Below are positions 18,745 to 27,864 of a stretch of 64,000 nt of DNA, in pieces. Under the pieces are notes generated by a model that was not told the origin of the DNA, ran no database searches, and saw only the letters and a program-made list of their open reading frames with translations. Both the position numbers and the translations under genes were made by a program. Within the stretch, counting starts at the first letter, position 1; the number at the start of each line of letters is the position of its first letter. This DNA is from Pontibacter chinhatensis (GTDB lineage: Bacteria; Bacteroidota; Bacteroidia; Cytophagales; Hymenobacteraceae). Where the stretch lies: assembly GCF_900113285.1 (NCBI RefSeq), contig NZ_FOOT01000001.1, positions 682,001 through 746,000 on the forward strand, read 5' to 3'.

Positions 18745-19181
18745 CTGATGTAGCCTTCGACTCAGGTTGTATTCAGAAGTGCCTTGCCTATACTTTAAAA
18801 ACTGGCGTTATGCTCAACCTACTCCCACGAGCAGGGACAATTCATACTTTTCACTTTGTCATCCTGAAAGGATCTTGGTAGCCAGTAGTAAAGGCTTAAC
18901 CTCCCTTCTACCAAGTTTCTCAACAGAATGACAAGTTGTAAAAGGCCCTGTGAGTAGAGTGCCCCAGCGCTGCCCCTCCTGGCAGTGTTGTTTTTACGCT
19001 TTTACCGAGAACAGCAAATCGTGCCTTGGGTATAAAATTAAATGCCCCGGGATTCATCACCAGTGCACAGCATACTTTGTGATGCTCTGCAAAAAGATGA
19101 AGCCTAGGGCTCTTTACATACTTCCGGCAGGTATTTATACATTCCAAACCAAAGGTACCAGCTAGAAAGTATAAATGCCGC
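18745..19181. repeat. Convergent intergenic region with inverted repeat
   Basis: Between convergent genes. An interrupted inverted repeat runs 18856-18934: outer arms TTGTCAT/ATGACAA and inner arms CTTGGTAG (18874-18881) / CTACCAAG (18908-18915). The sequence TGTCATCCTGAAAGGATC is of a type often dispersed in Bacteroidota genomes (from memory). Heptamers at 18788 and 19167. No gene is supported. Confidence 0.65.
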
Positions 19182-21770
19182 TTAAGCAGAGTTCCGCTCG
19201 GCGTTGATGATACCGAAGGAGCAGCGCACAACCAGCTTTTCGTATACTTTTTTTGCCTCTGTGGCCTGCTGTTCCTCCAGCTCCCTTATTTTGGCCAGGG
19301 CAAACTGCTGTATCGTGATAAGTGGCAGCTCGATGCGCTGGCGCATGTTTATCGAGAGCATGTCGAGGGGCTTATCGGCCATGAGCGTGTCGGCCCCGGC
19401 CAGTAGCAACACATACTTTCTGGTACGCTCATACTCTTCATAGATCTGCTTCCAGAGCGGCCCGTAGGTTGGATGCTCGGCCAGATAGGCGGTAACCGGG
19501 AAAAAGCACTTTTTCATAGCCATTTCGCAGTTATCGAGCAAGGTTTTAAAGTATAGCGAACTCCTGTACAGCTGCTGCACTCTGGGCCAATCGCCTCGCT
19601 CGTGCAGCGCTTCCAGGGCCTTGCCCACTCCGTAGTAACCGGGCAGGTTCTGCTTCAGCTGGCTCCAGGACCCCACATAGGGCACAGCACGCAGGTCATC
19701 CAGGTTCAGCTTACCGGATTTGCGCTTGGAAGGGCGACTGCCGATGTTGGCCTCGCCGTAGTAGCGCAGCGGGCTCACATAGTTCAGGTACTCCAGGAAA
19801 ACCGGGTGGTTCTTCAGTTCAACATAGGCTTCATAGCTTACCTCGGAGAGTTCCTGCAGCAGCTGGTCATCTTCCTGAGAAAGGGTAAGTTGCTTGCGAC
19901 TGAACAAGGTGTTGCTGATACCCGCGTGCAGCAGCTGCTCCAGGTTAAACTGTGCCGCATCCACCGAACCAAAGTTAGAGCTGACCGTCTGCCCCTGTAT
20001 CGTCAACTGAATTTCTTTATTGGCGATATTGCTGCCCAGTGAGGCATAGAACTGCTGTGTTTTTCCGCCACCGCGTGCAGGTGGACCTCCCCTGCCATCA
20101 AAGAAGACAACCTCTACACCATAGTCGCGGCTAACTTTCGTCAGGTCTTCCTTGGCTTTGTAGATACTCCAGTTGGCCATTAGATAACCGCCGTCCTTGG
20201 TACCGTCCGAGAAGCCAAGCATAATCGTCTGGACATTGCCGCGCCGCTCGAGGTGGCTCCTGTAGGCCGGCTGCTCATACAGTTCCCGCATCACATCGCC
20301 GGCATTCCGCAGGTCCGTGATGGTTTCAAAGAGCGGCACGATGTCCACCCGTATCTCCTCTGCCTGCCAGCCGGTGAGTCGGAACAGCCCATATACTTCC
20401 AACACGTTCAGCGCGTTGGTGCAGTGGCTGATAATGTAGCGGTGGCATCCCTCCTCCCCGTTACGCTCCTGAATGGTACGCATCACATCCACTGTCTGCA
20501 GCGTGTCCTGCAACAGATCCTCGTCAGCGAATATGTCTGTCTTTATACTTTCACTAATGGCTAGCAGGGCGCTTATTTTTTCCTGCTCCGGAAGGTCCGC
20601 ATAGTCCGCAGGCAGCAGCTTGGTGCGCGCTGCCACTTGCTCGTACAAGTGAGCGTGTACGGATGAGTCCTGCCGGATATCCAGGGAAGCAAAGAACAAA
20701 CCGAAAAGCTCCACCTTGTGAATGAGCGCCTCCACCAAGCTCAGGAACAGGCTGTTGTGCTCCTCAAGCAGCAATTGCCGGATTTGTACAAGCGGCTCCA
20801 GTATGGCTTCCTGCTTCAAATCGAGTTTGTAGCCGGGCACAAACAGGTTGTTGTACAGCTTGGCTTCCAGATCCTTTACAATGTCCTCCACTCCTTTAAA
20901 CGTCAGCCTTCTGCGGAGTTGGCGCACATCGCGGTAGTAGGCCCTTATGACAGAACTGCGCAGCGCGTCGGCTACCTGCAGCGTGGTATCAGCCTTCACA
21001 AAAGGGTTCCCGTCCCGGTCCCCGCCCGGCCAGAAGCCCATCCGTATGAGCTTCATGCCTGGCTGCATGGCCTCCGGAAACTGGGCTGTTAGGTAAGAAA
21101 TGATGTTGCCGGCGGCGCGGTAAAAAACGTTTTCCAGGAACCACACCAGGCTGACGGCTTCCTCATAGGGCGTGGGTTTCTCCTTTTTGAAGAAAGGCGT
21201 TTTGCCCAGTTGCCGCAGGTAAGAATGCGCCAGAGAGGTGTTGTCGCTCGCCAGGGCCTGCGACAAGTCGTTGATGATACCCAGCACATTGCTCGGGTAG
21301 AACTGCGTGGGGTGCGCTGTGAGTACCAGGCGCACGGCAAAGTCCTGCAACTTTTGCGCCAGCTGCTGCTGGGCATGCTCCTGCTGCACTGTGGCGCTCA
21401 ACTGCTTCAGCGTGCCTAGGCCATGCAGGTCGTGGGTGTTTCGGAACGCCGCTTCTTCCAGCGCATCGAAAAGCACTACTTGCCGCTCTGCGTACTGCAC
21501 GAACCGGAAAAGCAGGTCGTTTTGCTCCTGCTCTGTGCGGTAGCTGGTATACTGCTCAAAAAAGCTGCGGATAATTTCCTGGGGGCTCTGTTGCCGCTGA
21601 AACCCCTCTTCGCAATGCAGCACCAGCAACGACAGCAGCACGCCTGTTTTCTCGACCCGGTGAAAGGGCAATGAGGAGAATAGGCTGTTATACATTTCGT
21701 AACGCGTACCCACCAGGATGTTGAAAGCGTCCAGGCTGGCATCGGCGCGCAAAGTTCGGGGAGTGGTCAT
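19182..21770 (-). CDS. ppc: Phosphoenolpyruvate carboxylase
   Basis: 862 residues, close to the usual length of about 880. Catalytic His153 lies in LTAHPTQFYPS; the second signature GFSDGTKDGGYLMANW and the glycine-rich loop FFDGRGGPPARGGG are intact, as is the arginine-containing GFWPGGDRDGNPFV. The enzyme carboxylates PEP to oxaloacetate and replenishes the TCA cycle in the cytoplasm. The gene stands alone, converging on the serine hydrolase gene. The strong shadow frames on the other strand are artefacts of GC-rich codon use. Confidence 0.96.
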   Translation of the reverse strand: MTTPRTLRADASLDAFNILVGTRYEMYNSLFSSLPFHRVEKTGVLLSLLVLHCEEGFQRQQSPQEIIRSFFEQYTSYRTEQEQNDLLFRFVQYAERQVVLFDALEEAAFRNTHDLHGLGTLKQLSATVQQEHAQQQLAQKLQDFAVRLVLTAHPTQFYPSNVLGIINDLSQALASDNTSLAHSYLRQLGKTPFFKKEKPTPYEEAVSLVWFLENVFYRAAGNIISYLTAQFPEAMQPGMKLIRMGFWPGGDRDGNPFVKADTTLQVADALRSSVIRAYYRDVRQLRRRLTFKGVEDIVKDLEAKLYNNLFVPGYKLDLKQEAILEPLVQIRQLLLEEHNSLFLSLVEALIHKVELFGLFFASLDIRQDSSVHAHLYEQVAARTKLLPADYADLPEQEKISALLAISESIKTDIFADEDLLQDTLQTVDVMRTIQERNGEEGCHRYIISHCTNALNVLEVYGLFRLTGWQAEEIRVDIVPLFETITDLRNAGDVMRELYEQPAYRSHLERRGNVQTIMLGFSDGTKDGGYLMANWSIYKAKEDLTKVSRDYGVEVVFFDGRGGPPARGGGKTQQFYASLGSNIANKEIQLTIQGQTVSSNFGSVDAAQFNLEQLLHAGISNTLFSRKQLTLSQEDDQLLQELSEVSYEAYVELKNHPVFLEYLNYVSPLRYYGEANIGSRPSKRKSGKLNLDDLRAVPYVGSWSQLKQNLPGYYGVGKALEALHERGDWPRVQQLYRSSLYFKTLLDNCEMAMKKCFFPVTAYLAEHPTYGPLWKQIYEEYERTRKYVLLLAGADTLMADKPLDMLSINMRQRIELPLITIQQFALAKIRELEEQQATEAKKVYEKLVVRCSFGIINAERNSA

Positions 21771-22010
21771 AGGCTTAAAGTTTGGTAAGTCCTTAGCCTA
21801 AATTAACTCAAAAAATTCGGAGTTTTTGCAACGCCGCCTGCATAACCTGTAAATGAAAGTATAAATGAGTGATTGAAACGGGTGGATGAAGCTTTCAGAA
21901 CAGCCGCATCTATACTTGTGAAACCACCATACTTTGGCAACCTATACTTGCGGTATGGCAGCCAGGGAAAGTATAAAGTCGAGTGCCGGCCATTTATACT
22001 TTGGAAGAAT
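21771..22010. repeat. Cluster of five AAGTATA/TATACTT heptamers
   Basis: A 240-base gap between ppc and the hybrid kinase gene (both minus). Heptamers occur at about 21858, 21911, 21943, 21969 and 21995, alternating in orientation. The gap also holds the ppc promoter, which I could not place. Confidence 0.7.
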
Positions 22011-23699
22011 CTATAGCCACTTACTCAGCAGGGTCTTTAGTTCTCTGGGCGTAAATGGCTTGCATAAGTGATCATTCATACCAGCCTCCAGGCTTCTAGC
22101 AATATCCTCTTTATAAGCACTGGCAGAGAAAGCAATAATGGGGCAGGTGATATGGGCACGCCTCAGTTTGCTTGTAGCTTCCAAGCCATCCATCTCCGGC
22201 ATCTGGATATCCATAAAAATTAGATCGAACGCATCTGCCAACGCAAGTTGCACCGCTTCTGCCCCGCTTTCAGCCGTTGTTACCTGCGCGCCGAAATTTT
22301 CCAGTACATCCTGCATCAAGAACACGTTTATCGGATTGTCGTCCACCACAAGCACCTTGGTTGGTTTGCTAAACGTGAAACTGACATCGAACTCCTCCTC
22401 CGGCTCCATGGCATCGGCAGGCAGTTTCCCGACGCTAATGGTAAACCAGAAGGTAGCTCCCGTGGCTGCTCCGGCAGGAGGGCTGACTACACCCATCTCG
22501 CCCTGCATCAGACGCACGAGTTTTTTGCAGATGGCCAGCCCCAGGCCAAAGCCGCCAAACTTACGCGACACAGCCTGGTCGGACTGTGTGAATGAGTCGA
22601 AAATCAGTTCCTGCTTGTCAGCAGGTATGCCTACGCCCGTGTCCGTTACCGCAAATTTCAAGGTAATGGATTCGTTCTCACTTGTAGCCGCATCCAGCGC
22701 AGCGTGCATGGTTATACTTCCCGACTCGGTAAACTTAATGGCGTTGCTGACGAGGTTGATGAGCACCTGGTTGATGCGCGTCGGGTCGCCCGCCACGACA
22801 CGCGGAATGGCCTCATCAAAAGTATAGGCAAAGGACAAGCCCTTGCCTCTGGCCAGTTGCTTGTAAGGCTCCAGGTGTGAGGCAATCGCCTCCCGGATAT
22901 CAAAGGCAATGGTTTCAACTTCTATCTTGTCCTGTTCAATACGGTGCAGGTCCAGAATGTCGTTGAGCAGTTTGGACAAGTTGCTGCCCGAGGTCTTGAT
23001 TAAAGTGGCGTACTGCTTCTGCGTTTCGTTCAGCGGGGTGTCGATCAGCAGGTTGGTAAAGCCGAGGATACCGTTCAAAGGCGTACGGATCTCGTGACTC
23101 ATGCTGGAAAGGAAATTGCTTTTTGCCTCATTTGCGGCCTCTGCCCTTTCTTTTGCCTCCTGCAGCTCCAGCTCTTTTTGCTTTATCTCGGTTATATCCT
23201 TGGCAATAATCAGGATGCCGCTGTGTTCCTGCCCGTTGTTTCTAAGAAAAGAAAAAGAGCACGATACCGGGATAGCCCCTTTGTTTTTGGAGGTGATGTA
23301 GAGCTCTACGTTCAGCAGTTTTCCTTTTTCCTCAAACTTTCTGATTTCCGCGGTTAGTTTCTCGCGGTCATCCTGCCGGAAAAGCGTGTCGAGGGGCAAA
23401 CCGATGAGGTCAGCCTCCCTGAAGCCAGTCGCTTCCTCAAAGGCCTCGTTTACATTGCGTATGGTGAAATCGTTGTTGAGAATCAGCAGCATGTCCACCA
23501 CGCCCTGGTAGATGCTCTGCATAAAGTCCCTGGATACGGTAGAGTTCTGAAGCTCCTGCCCCAGCATGTTGATGCCCGAGATAACCGCATCCAACTCATC
23601 CCCCGTTTCAGACACATCCAGTTGATAGCCGAAATTACCATTGGCAACCTCGGCTATCAGTGTCATTATCTCTTCTATTCTCACCTTCAGGACTTTCAC
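22011..23699 (-). CDS. Soluble hybrid histidine kinase (HAMP-like/PAS/HisKA/HATPase/receiver)
   Basis: 562 residues with no membrane segment. An N-terminal HAMP-like stretch (residues 1-50, VANGNFGYQLDVSETGDELDAV), a PAS domain (about 60-175), HisKA with SSMSHEIRTPLNGIL, HATPase with NLVSNAIKFT, TDTGVGIP and GGFGLGLAI, then a receiver domain with acidic pair VVDDN and acceptor Asp497 (LIFMDIQMPEMDG), ending in CKPFTPREL. A second kinase of the same general type as that at the window start. Signal and target are unknown. It lies 41 bases downstream of the oxoamine synthase fusion gene on the same strand and may be co-transcribed with it. Confidence 0.93.
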   Translation of the reverse strand: MKVLKVRIEEIMTLIAEVANGNFGYQLDVSETGDELDAVISGINMLGQELQNSTVSRDFMQSIYQGVVDMLLILNNDFTIRNVNEAFEEATGFREADLIGLPLDTLFRQDDREKLTAEIRKFEEKGKLLNVELYITSKNKGAIPVSCSFSFLRNNGQEHSGILIIAKDITEIKQKELELQEAKERAEAANEAKSNFLSSMSHEIRTPLNGILGFTNLLIDTPLNETQKQYATLIKTSGSNLSKLLNDILDLHRIEQDKIEVETIAFDIREAIASHLEPYKQLARGKGLSFAYTFDEAIPRVVAGDPTRINQVLINLVSNAIKFTESGSITMHAALDAATSENESITLKFAVTDTGVGIPADKQELIFDSFTQSDQAVSRKFGGFGLGLAICKKLVRLMQGEMGVVSPPAGAATGATFWFTISVGKLPADAMEPEEEFDVSFTFSKPTKVLVVDDNPINVFLMQDVLENFGAQVTTAESGAEAVQLALADAFDLIFMDIQMPEMDGLEATSKLRRAHITCPIIAFSASAYKEDIARSLEAGMNDHLCKPFTPRELKTLLSKWL

Positions 23700-23740
23700 T
23701 AGGCTATACTTAAATGGCGTTAAGGCGTTTATGCGGCTGC

Positions 23741-26179
23741 CTACTCTCTTTCTACTGCAAAGGTAGCCCCTATCATTTCCATTGCAAAATTGTCTTTTGC
23801 CTGGTAATACCCCACTTTGGGGTAAGGTGTTGCTCCTACTTTCTTTTTCTCCATAGTAGCCGAAATTCCGAAGTTAATTTTTTTGCAACCTAGCCCATTC
23901 GCCCGTTTGATAACCTGATAGAGCGTCTGCCGGTAAACGTTGTACTCCAGCAGGTATTCATAGTCCATGCCTATCAGCATGAAGCTGTATACCTGTGCCG
24001 CATTGAGGTGGCAGAAAGCCACGGAAACAGGCTTCCGGTGCATCGAGTGCTCCTCTTTGAAGTAAAGGACAATAAATTCCCAGGAGTCATCTTCATTCAG
24101 CAGGTGAAAGAGCCTGTCGGGGAAAAGGAAGTTGTTGATAGCAAAGTTGTTGCTCTTCACATTCCTGAACAGGCTCATGGCGTACTGCAGTTCTTCTTCT
24201 GTGAGGCGGCTCTTCACCTGCACATCGTAGAAATGCTCATACCGTTTGATTTTCTGCACAAAGTTCTCCCTGCCCTTTTTGGAGAGCGTCTGTCGGAACT
24301 CCTGTTCTGTTTTCCAGCCCAGGTTCTCCACCACGCATGATTCCGGCAGGTCCATTTTAACGAAGTCCTGCTCTACCATAAATTCATCCATCTCCGGGTC
24401 ACCGGCTGCCAGGTCGCGCAACATGATACTGCTGGCGCCTTCCCGCTCCTGCTCTTTGTACAATTCTGCCAAAAACGTCTTAAGAGCTTCTTTCCAATAA
24501 GGACTTTCCCTGTCCAGGTACAAGTGATCGCCCTCTGTGAACAGGCTGCCCAGCACAATGCCTGTTGAGGTGAGGTAATATGGGTTCGCCTCACGTTCCC
24601 GCTCGATCATCCTGGAGATGGACGCCTGCGAGAACATATCCTCCTTCACCAATCCAACCATGGCAAAGGTCATCAAAACAGTCTCTCCCTTCGGATCCTC
24701 AATAACATAATACCGGAAGCCCCAGTTGCTCTCCTTCTCAGCGTTATTCCTGAACGACTCTTCCAGGAACTTCATGCCATTCCAGTCGAACATGCCCCTG
24801 TTGCCCAGGTAGCTGTTCCAGGTCACACGGTCTATCGCTTCGATGGAAGTATAACGATGAAGCGATAGCTTGTTAGCTGCTGCAGGAGTGGCCGGTGCAG
24901 CCGCAGCAGCCAGCACCGGCATTTTAAAGGCTTTCCGGATATTTTCCTGCGTTTGCCCGGTGGCAGCCATTGCCATATCAAAATGAAGCTTTAGTTTGCG
25001 CACCAGCTCTTCAATGTCCTCATAAGAATTGCTCAGGGAAATTGTAATGCGCACGCCAATGTTTTTGGCCGGCACAGCCGGGAAAGTAGCCAAGTTTACG
25101 TAGATGCCGTCGCTCAGCAAAGCCTGAACCAGGTGGTTGCCCATATCCATGGTGCCGGTACCGATATAGAAGATCGGGCTCTCGCATTCGTGCACCAGCG
25201 GCAGGTCCGTTTTCCGGAGCAGTTGGTTGAAGTAAGCGATTCTGCGCTGCAGTTCTTGCTGCAGCGTATATATTTCCTCGCTCAGGTGAATGCGGGCAGA
25301 GGCAATGGCAGCCCCAAGGGTGGCCGGCTCAATCTGCACCGAAAAAGTAAGCGGGCCACCGAAGTTGCTCACCTTATCATACCACTCCCTGTTGGGGAAA
25401 AGGGACAGGCCACCGCAGGCCCCGAAAGCCTTTCCAAGGTTCGCCGTCAGAATCATCTTGCGGTAAAGGCCGTCCGGCATCTGGCTCATGGCATAGCCAG
25501 TGCCGTTTTTACCTGCCCAACTCATGCCGTGCGCATCGTCAACGTACAGGTAGAGCTGCTCATACTTTTCAGCCAGGGCAATCATCTCTTTTATGGGTGC
25601 AAAGTCACCGTACATAGAATACACACTGTCTGCCATGTACCAGATGCGCTCGTACTTGCCTTTCTGCTTTTTAATGCGGTCCTCGAGCATCTCCAGGTTG
25701 TTATGGCGTACCATCTCCACAGTCACGCCCTGGCCCAGCATTTTCTTGACGGCCTCCTGCACACTGGCATGCACCTGGTGGTCGAGTATAACCAGGTCAG
25801 ACTGCCGGATAATACTTGGGATGGTGGTAAGGTGGGCAAGCGTACAGTTTTTTGAAATGACGGCCGGCACCTGGTACAGCTGCTCGATGAGCTCCTCCAA
25901 TTCGCGGTAAAGCGGGTTGGAAACATACGTACGCGACATGGGAAACTGGGTACCAAATCGTTCAATGGCCTCGATAGCGCCACGTTTTACAGCGGGGTGG
26001 TGCTCCAGGCCCAGGTAGCCGCAGGTGCCAAAATGAAGATTTTTTTTGCCATGCAACGTCAGATGCCCCCCTGTAAGCTGCTGATCTTCTGCGTGCAGGT
26101 GAATTATCCCCTTCTTTTTAGAAACAGTCAGCACCGCGTCTACCGTATCTATGATGTTGTTGTGTCTTATTTTTGCCAC
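23741..26179 (-). CDS. Alpha-oxoamine synthase-like PLP enzyme fused to an acyltransferase-like domain
   Basis: 812 residues in two parts. Residues 1-410 are a fold-type I PLP enzyme of the alpha-oxoamine synthase group (BioF/KBL/serine palmitoyltransferase/CqsA relatives): FGTCGYLGL, LDHQVHASV, DSVYSMYGDFAPI, VDDAHG (Asp215, His217) and the Schiff-base lysine in TANLGKAFGACGG (Lys250). An Ala/Pro-rich linker (about 425-440) joins it to a C-terminal part (about 445-812) that looks like a GNAT/FemAB-type acyltransferase (KKGRENFVQKIKRYEHF, YNVYRQTLYQVIKRANGLGCKKINFG). Such synthases condense an amino acid with an acyl thioester, as in sphingolipid or sulfonolipid bases. A lipid or signal-molecule product is an inference; the exact reaction is unknown. 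Confidence 0.82.
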   Translation of the reverse strand: MAKIRHNNIIDTVDAVLTVSKKKGIIHLHAEDQQLTGGHLTLHGKKNLHFGTCGYLGLEHHPAVKRGAIEAIERFGTQFPMSRTYVSNPLYRELEELIEQLYQVPAVISKNCTLAHLTTIPSIIRQSDLVILDHQVHASVQEAVKKMLGQGVTVEMVRHNNLEMLEDRIKKQKGKYERIWYMADSVYSMYGDFAPIKEMIALAEKYEQLYLYVDDAHGMSWAGKNGTGYAMSQMPDGLYRKMILTANLGKAFGACGGLSLFPNREWYDKVSNFGGPLTFSVQIEPATLGAAIASARIHLSEEIYTLQQELQRRIAYFNQLLRKTDLPLVHECESPIFYIGTGTMDMGNHLVQALLSDGIYVNLATFPAVPAKNIGVRITISLSNSYEDIEELVRKLKLHFDMAMAATGQTQENIRKAFKMPVLAAAAAPATPAAANKLSLHRYTSIEAIDRVTWNSYLGNRGMFDWNGMKFLEESFRNNAEKESNWGFRYYVIEDPKGETVLMTFAMVGLVKEDMFSQASISRMIEREREANPYYLTSTGIVLGSLFTEGDHLYLDRESPYWKEALKTFLAELYKEQEREGASSIMLRDLAAGDPEMDEFMVEQDFVKMDLPESCVVENLGWKTEQEFRQTLSKKGRENFVQKIKRYEHFYDVQVKSRLTEEELQYAMSLFRNVKSNNFAINNFLFPDRLFHLLNEDDSWEFIVLYFKEEHSMHRKPVSVAFCHLNAAQVYSFMLIGMDYEYLLEYNVYRQTLYQVIKRANGLGCKKINFGISATMEKKKVGATPYPKVGYYQAKDNFAMEMIGATFAVERE

Positions 26180-26243
26180 CTAATTTGAGTATTTTTGCAT
26201 TTCTAATGATGAACAACTGAACCGTCAAATGATTCAAGGCTGA

Positions 26244-26639
26244 ATGGCAAATTTCGAGAAGAATCCTAACATCAGATCTACGGAACACTTAGAACTTTTT
26301 GTGGAGGGTGGGATTTTACACTGCATTTACAAGGAGGTAGACATGGTGGACCTGGAATATGCCCAAGCCTGTGTAAGTGAGCGTCTGGCGTTTATCGACG
26401 GGAAAGCCTACCCCAGCCTTTTTGACATTACCCGCATCAAGCAGTCCACAAAAGAAGCCAGGGACTTTATGGCTAACGAAGGAAATGATCTCGTCTCTGC
26501 CAGCGCTATCCTGATTGGCTCGCCGATGTTGAAAATGACGGCTAACTTCTACATCATGGTAAACAAGCCAAAAAATCCAACACGCATGTTCACCGACCGA
26601 AAAAGCGCGCTGGAATGGCTGTCACAGTTTAGTGCCTGA
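26244..26639 (+). CDS. Small STAS/SpoIIAA-like protein (DUF7793-type)
   Basis: 131 residues, no signal or membrane segment. The order of strands and helices (LELFVEGGILHCIYK, YPSLFDITRIKQSTKEAR, ASAILIGSPMLKMTANFYIMV, TRMFTDRKSALEWLSQF) resembles the STAS/SpoIIAA-like fold of short Bacteroidota proteins. It starts 64 bases from, and divergent to, the oxoamine synthase fusion gene, with TATTTTTG at 26190-26197 as a possible -7 box. Role unknown; family resemblance is from memory and moderate. Confidence 0.7.
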   Translation: MANFEKNPNIRSTEHLELFVEGGILHCIYKEVDMVDLEYAQACVSERLAFIDGKAYPSLFDITRIKQSTKEARDFMANEGNDLVSASAILIGSPMLKMTANFYIMVNKPKNPTRMFTDRKSALEWLSQFSA

Positions 26640-26718
26640 TTGTATCATTCCCCTGACAGCGGCTTTCCTTTTATGTCTTTTAGGATTTAGCTTAGTCCGT
26701 TTCATACTTTGTAAGCCC

Positions 26719-27340
26719 GTTTTAGTGCCGTCTCCAACCACCCCCTACCCCTCCTTGGCTAAGGCGGGGAGTCTGTAGTAGCTTTGGCTAAAGTATAAGT
26801 TGAATAGCCACGGTTCTCGCGCGGACAGGTCGCGACCTGTCCCTACAACGTATAAACCCACCCCAGCCCCTCCGAGGAGGGGAATTGTCTGCTAACGATT
26901 ACATCCCCCTACCCCCTTCAAAGGGGGACTTTGGCTGAAGTTGCATCAGTTGATGCTATCGAATGCTTCCCAGCCTTTGGGTTGAGCGCCTTCTAGATTT
27001 CCGGTGCCCGTCCAGGGCATTGCGACGTCAGGAGCAAAGGAAATGTAGACAGCGCGATGCCCTTATCGAGGGCCCCTACCCCCAAGGCGAGGCCTCCCGG
27101 CCTAGGAGGGAGCCAAACTGGAGATGAAACACTAGCTCATGTTAGGCTGGAGGATGAGCTGTGGTTTGGAAGTATAGCTTCGTTCAAGTGGATTGTAGCG
27201 ACGGCTATGAAAGTATAACCGGCAAGTATATATTGGGAAGTATAATAAGTATAGCCGAAGTGTGAGTATGGCTTTTCAAGCCAGTTGGGTTGCAAACCCA
27301 ACATCATAGTGAGGCACGGGTTACAAACCCGCGCCAGCGA
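26719..27340 (+). repeat. Composite dispersed repeat, copy A
   Basis: Non-coding element also found at 33221-33950 and 61583-62091. In order: CCAACCACCCCCTACCCCTCC with AAGGCGGGGA; palindrome GGACAGGTCGCGACCTGTCC (26823-26842); CCCACCCCAGCCCCTCC..GGAGGGGAATT; the structured core (26967-27130); a run of heptamers at 27171, 27211, 27226, 27237 and 27247; and paired hairpins TTGGGTTGCAAACCCAA (27285-27301) and CGGGTTACAAACCCG (27317-27331). Copy A differs from B and C by about 20 extra bases after GATGCCC in the core. It lies between convergent genes. Confidence 0.88.
26967..27130 (+). ncRNA. Putative structured RNA core, copy A
   Basis: Shares with copies B and C: hairpin CCCAGCCTTTGGG, long-range pairing of CTAGATTTC with GAAATGTAG and flanking GCGC with GCGC, an apical hairpin (here TGCCC/GGGCA) whose bases differ between copies but still pair, GGCCTCCC/GGGAGCC near the end, and terminal GAGATGAAAC. 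Transcription is not shown. Confidence 0.55.
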
Positions 27341-27471
27341 GAGGAATGGAAGTATAGCAATCAAAGTATAATTGCTGCTACTATTACTCCCTAAATCGGA
27401 TTTAGAGCAAAGGCTGCCCCTAAAAGCGCAGGAAAGCCTTTTTGCAGGCAGAAGGAAGCGAGTATGAACTG

Positions 27472-27639
27472 CTAATTCAGGAAAACCTTACCCAAAGTGG
27501 AGGCAAGCGCAACTACGCCGTAAATTATCAAAAACCACCTGAAGAGCTTTTTACGTCCGACCGTGTTCCTGAGCCACGGGTATAACAGAAAGTATAAGCA
27601 TCCCAGTACGATGAACAGCAATGCCAGGGACCTTAACAT
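27472..27639 (-). CDS. Small two-helix membrane protein
   Basis: A 55-residue frame from an ATG at 27639 to TAG at 27472. It has two clear hydrophobic helices (SLALLFIVLGCLYFLLYPWL and WFLIIYGVVALASTL) joined by a basic loop (RNTVGRKKLFR), with a positively charged inside loop. The composition is far from that of a chance frame, so it is probably real. It diverges from the Ca/Na antiporter gene (225 bases apart). Function unknown. Confidence 0.65.
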   Translation of the reverse strand: MLRSLALLFIVLGCLYFLLYPWLRNTVGRKKLFRWFLIIYGVVALASTLGKVFLN

Positions 27640-27864
27640 GCACTTATTATTTATGAGTTAAAAAACGCGGGGCAGAAAGCAATCCAAGAGGCCTTTATAC
27701 TTACCCCTGCTGCTCCTGTTGAAGCAACCAAGCACTGGCTGTGCCTAATGCCTAAGCCTTGCAAGTAAGGCATAGCAAATTAAATTTCCTATCTGTTGCC
27801 GCTAGCAGTTGGCGAATCTGAATTTTAGGCTAAACTTTGCAAACTTTTTAGAGTTAACTGTAGC

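Noticed and set aside
19602-21674. Several long plus-strand frames opposite ppc
   Set aside because: Shadows of a GC-rich gene; the minus strand encodes an intact PEP carboxylase with all motifs.
26967-27130. Structured core considered as a group II intron end or a tRNA-like element
   Set aside because: No domain V sequence, no reverse transcriptase and no tRNA fold could be drawn.
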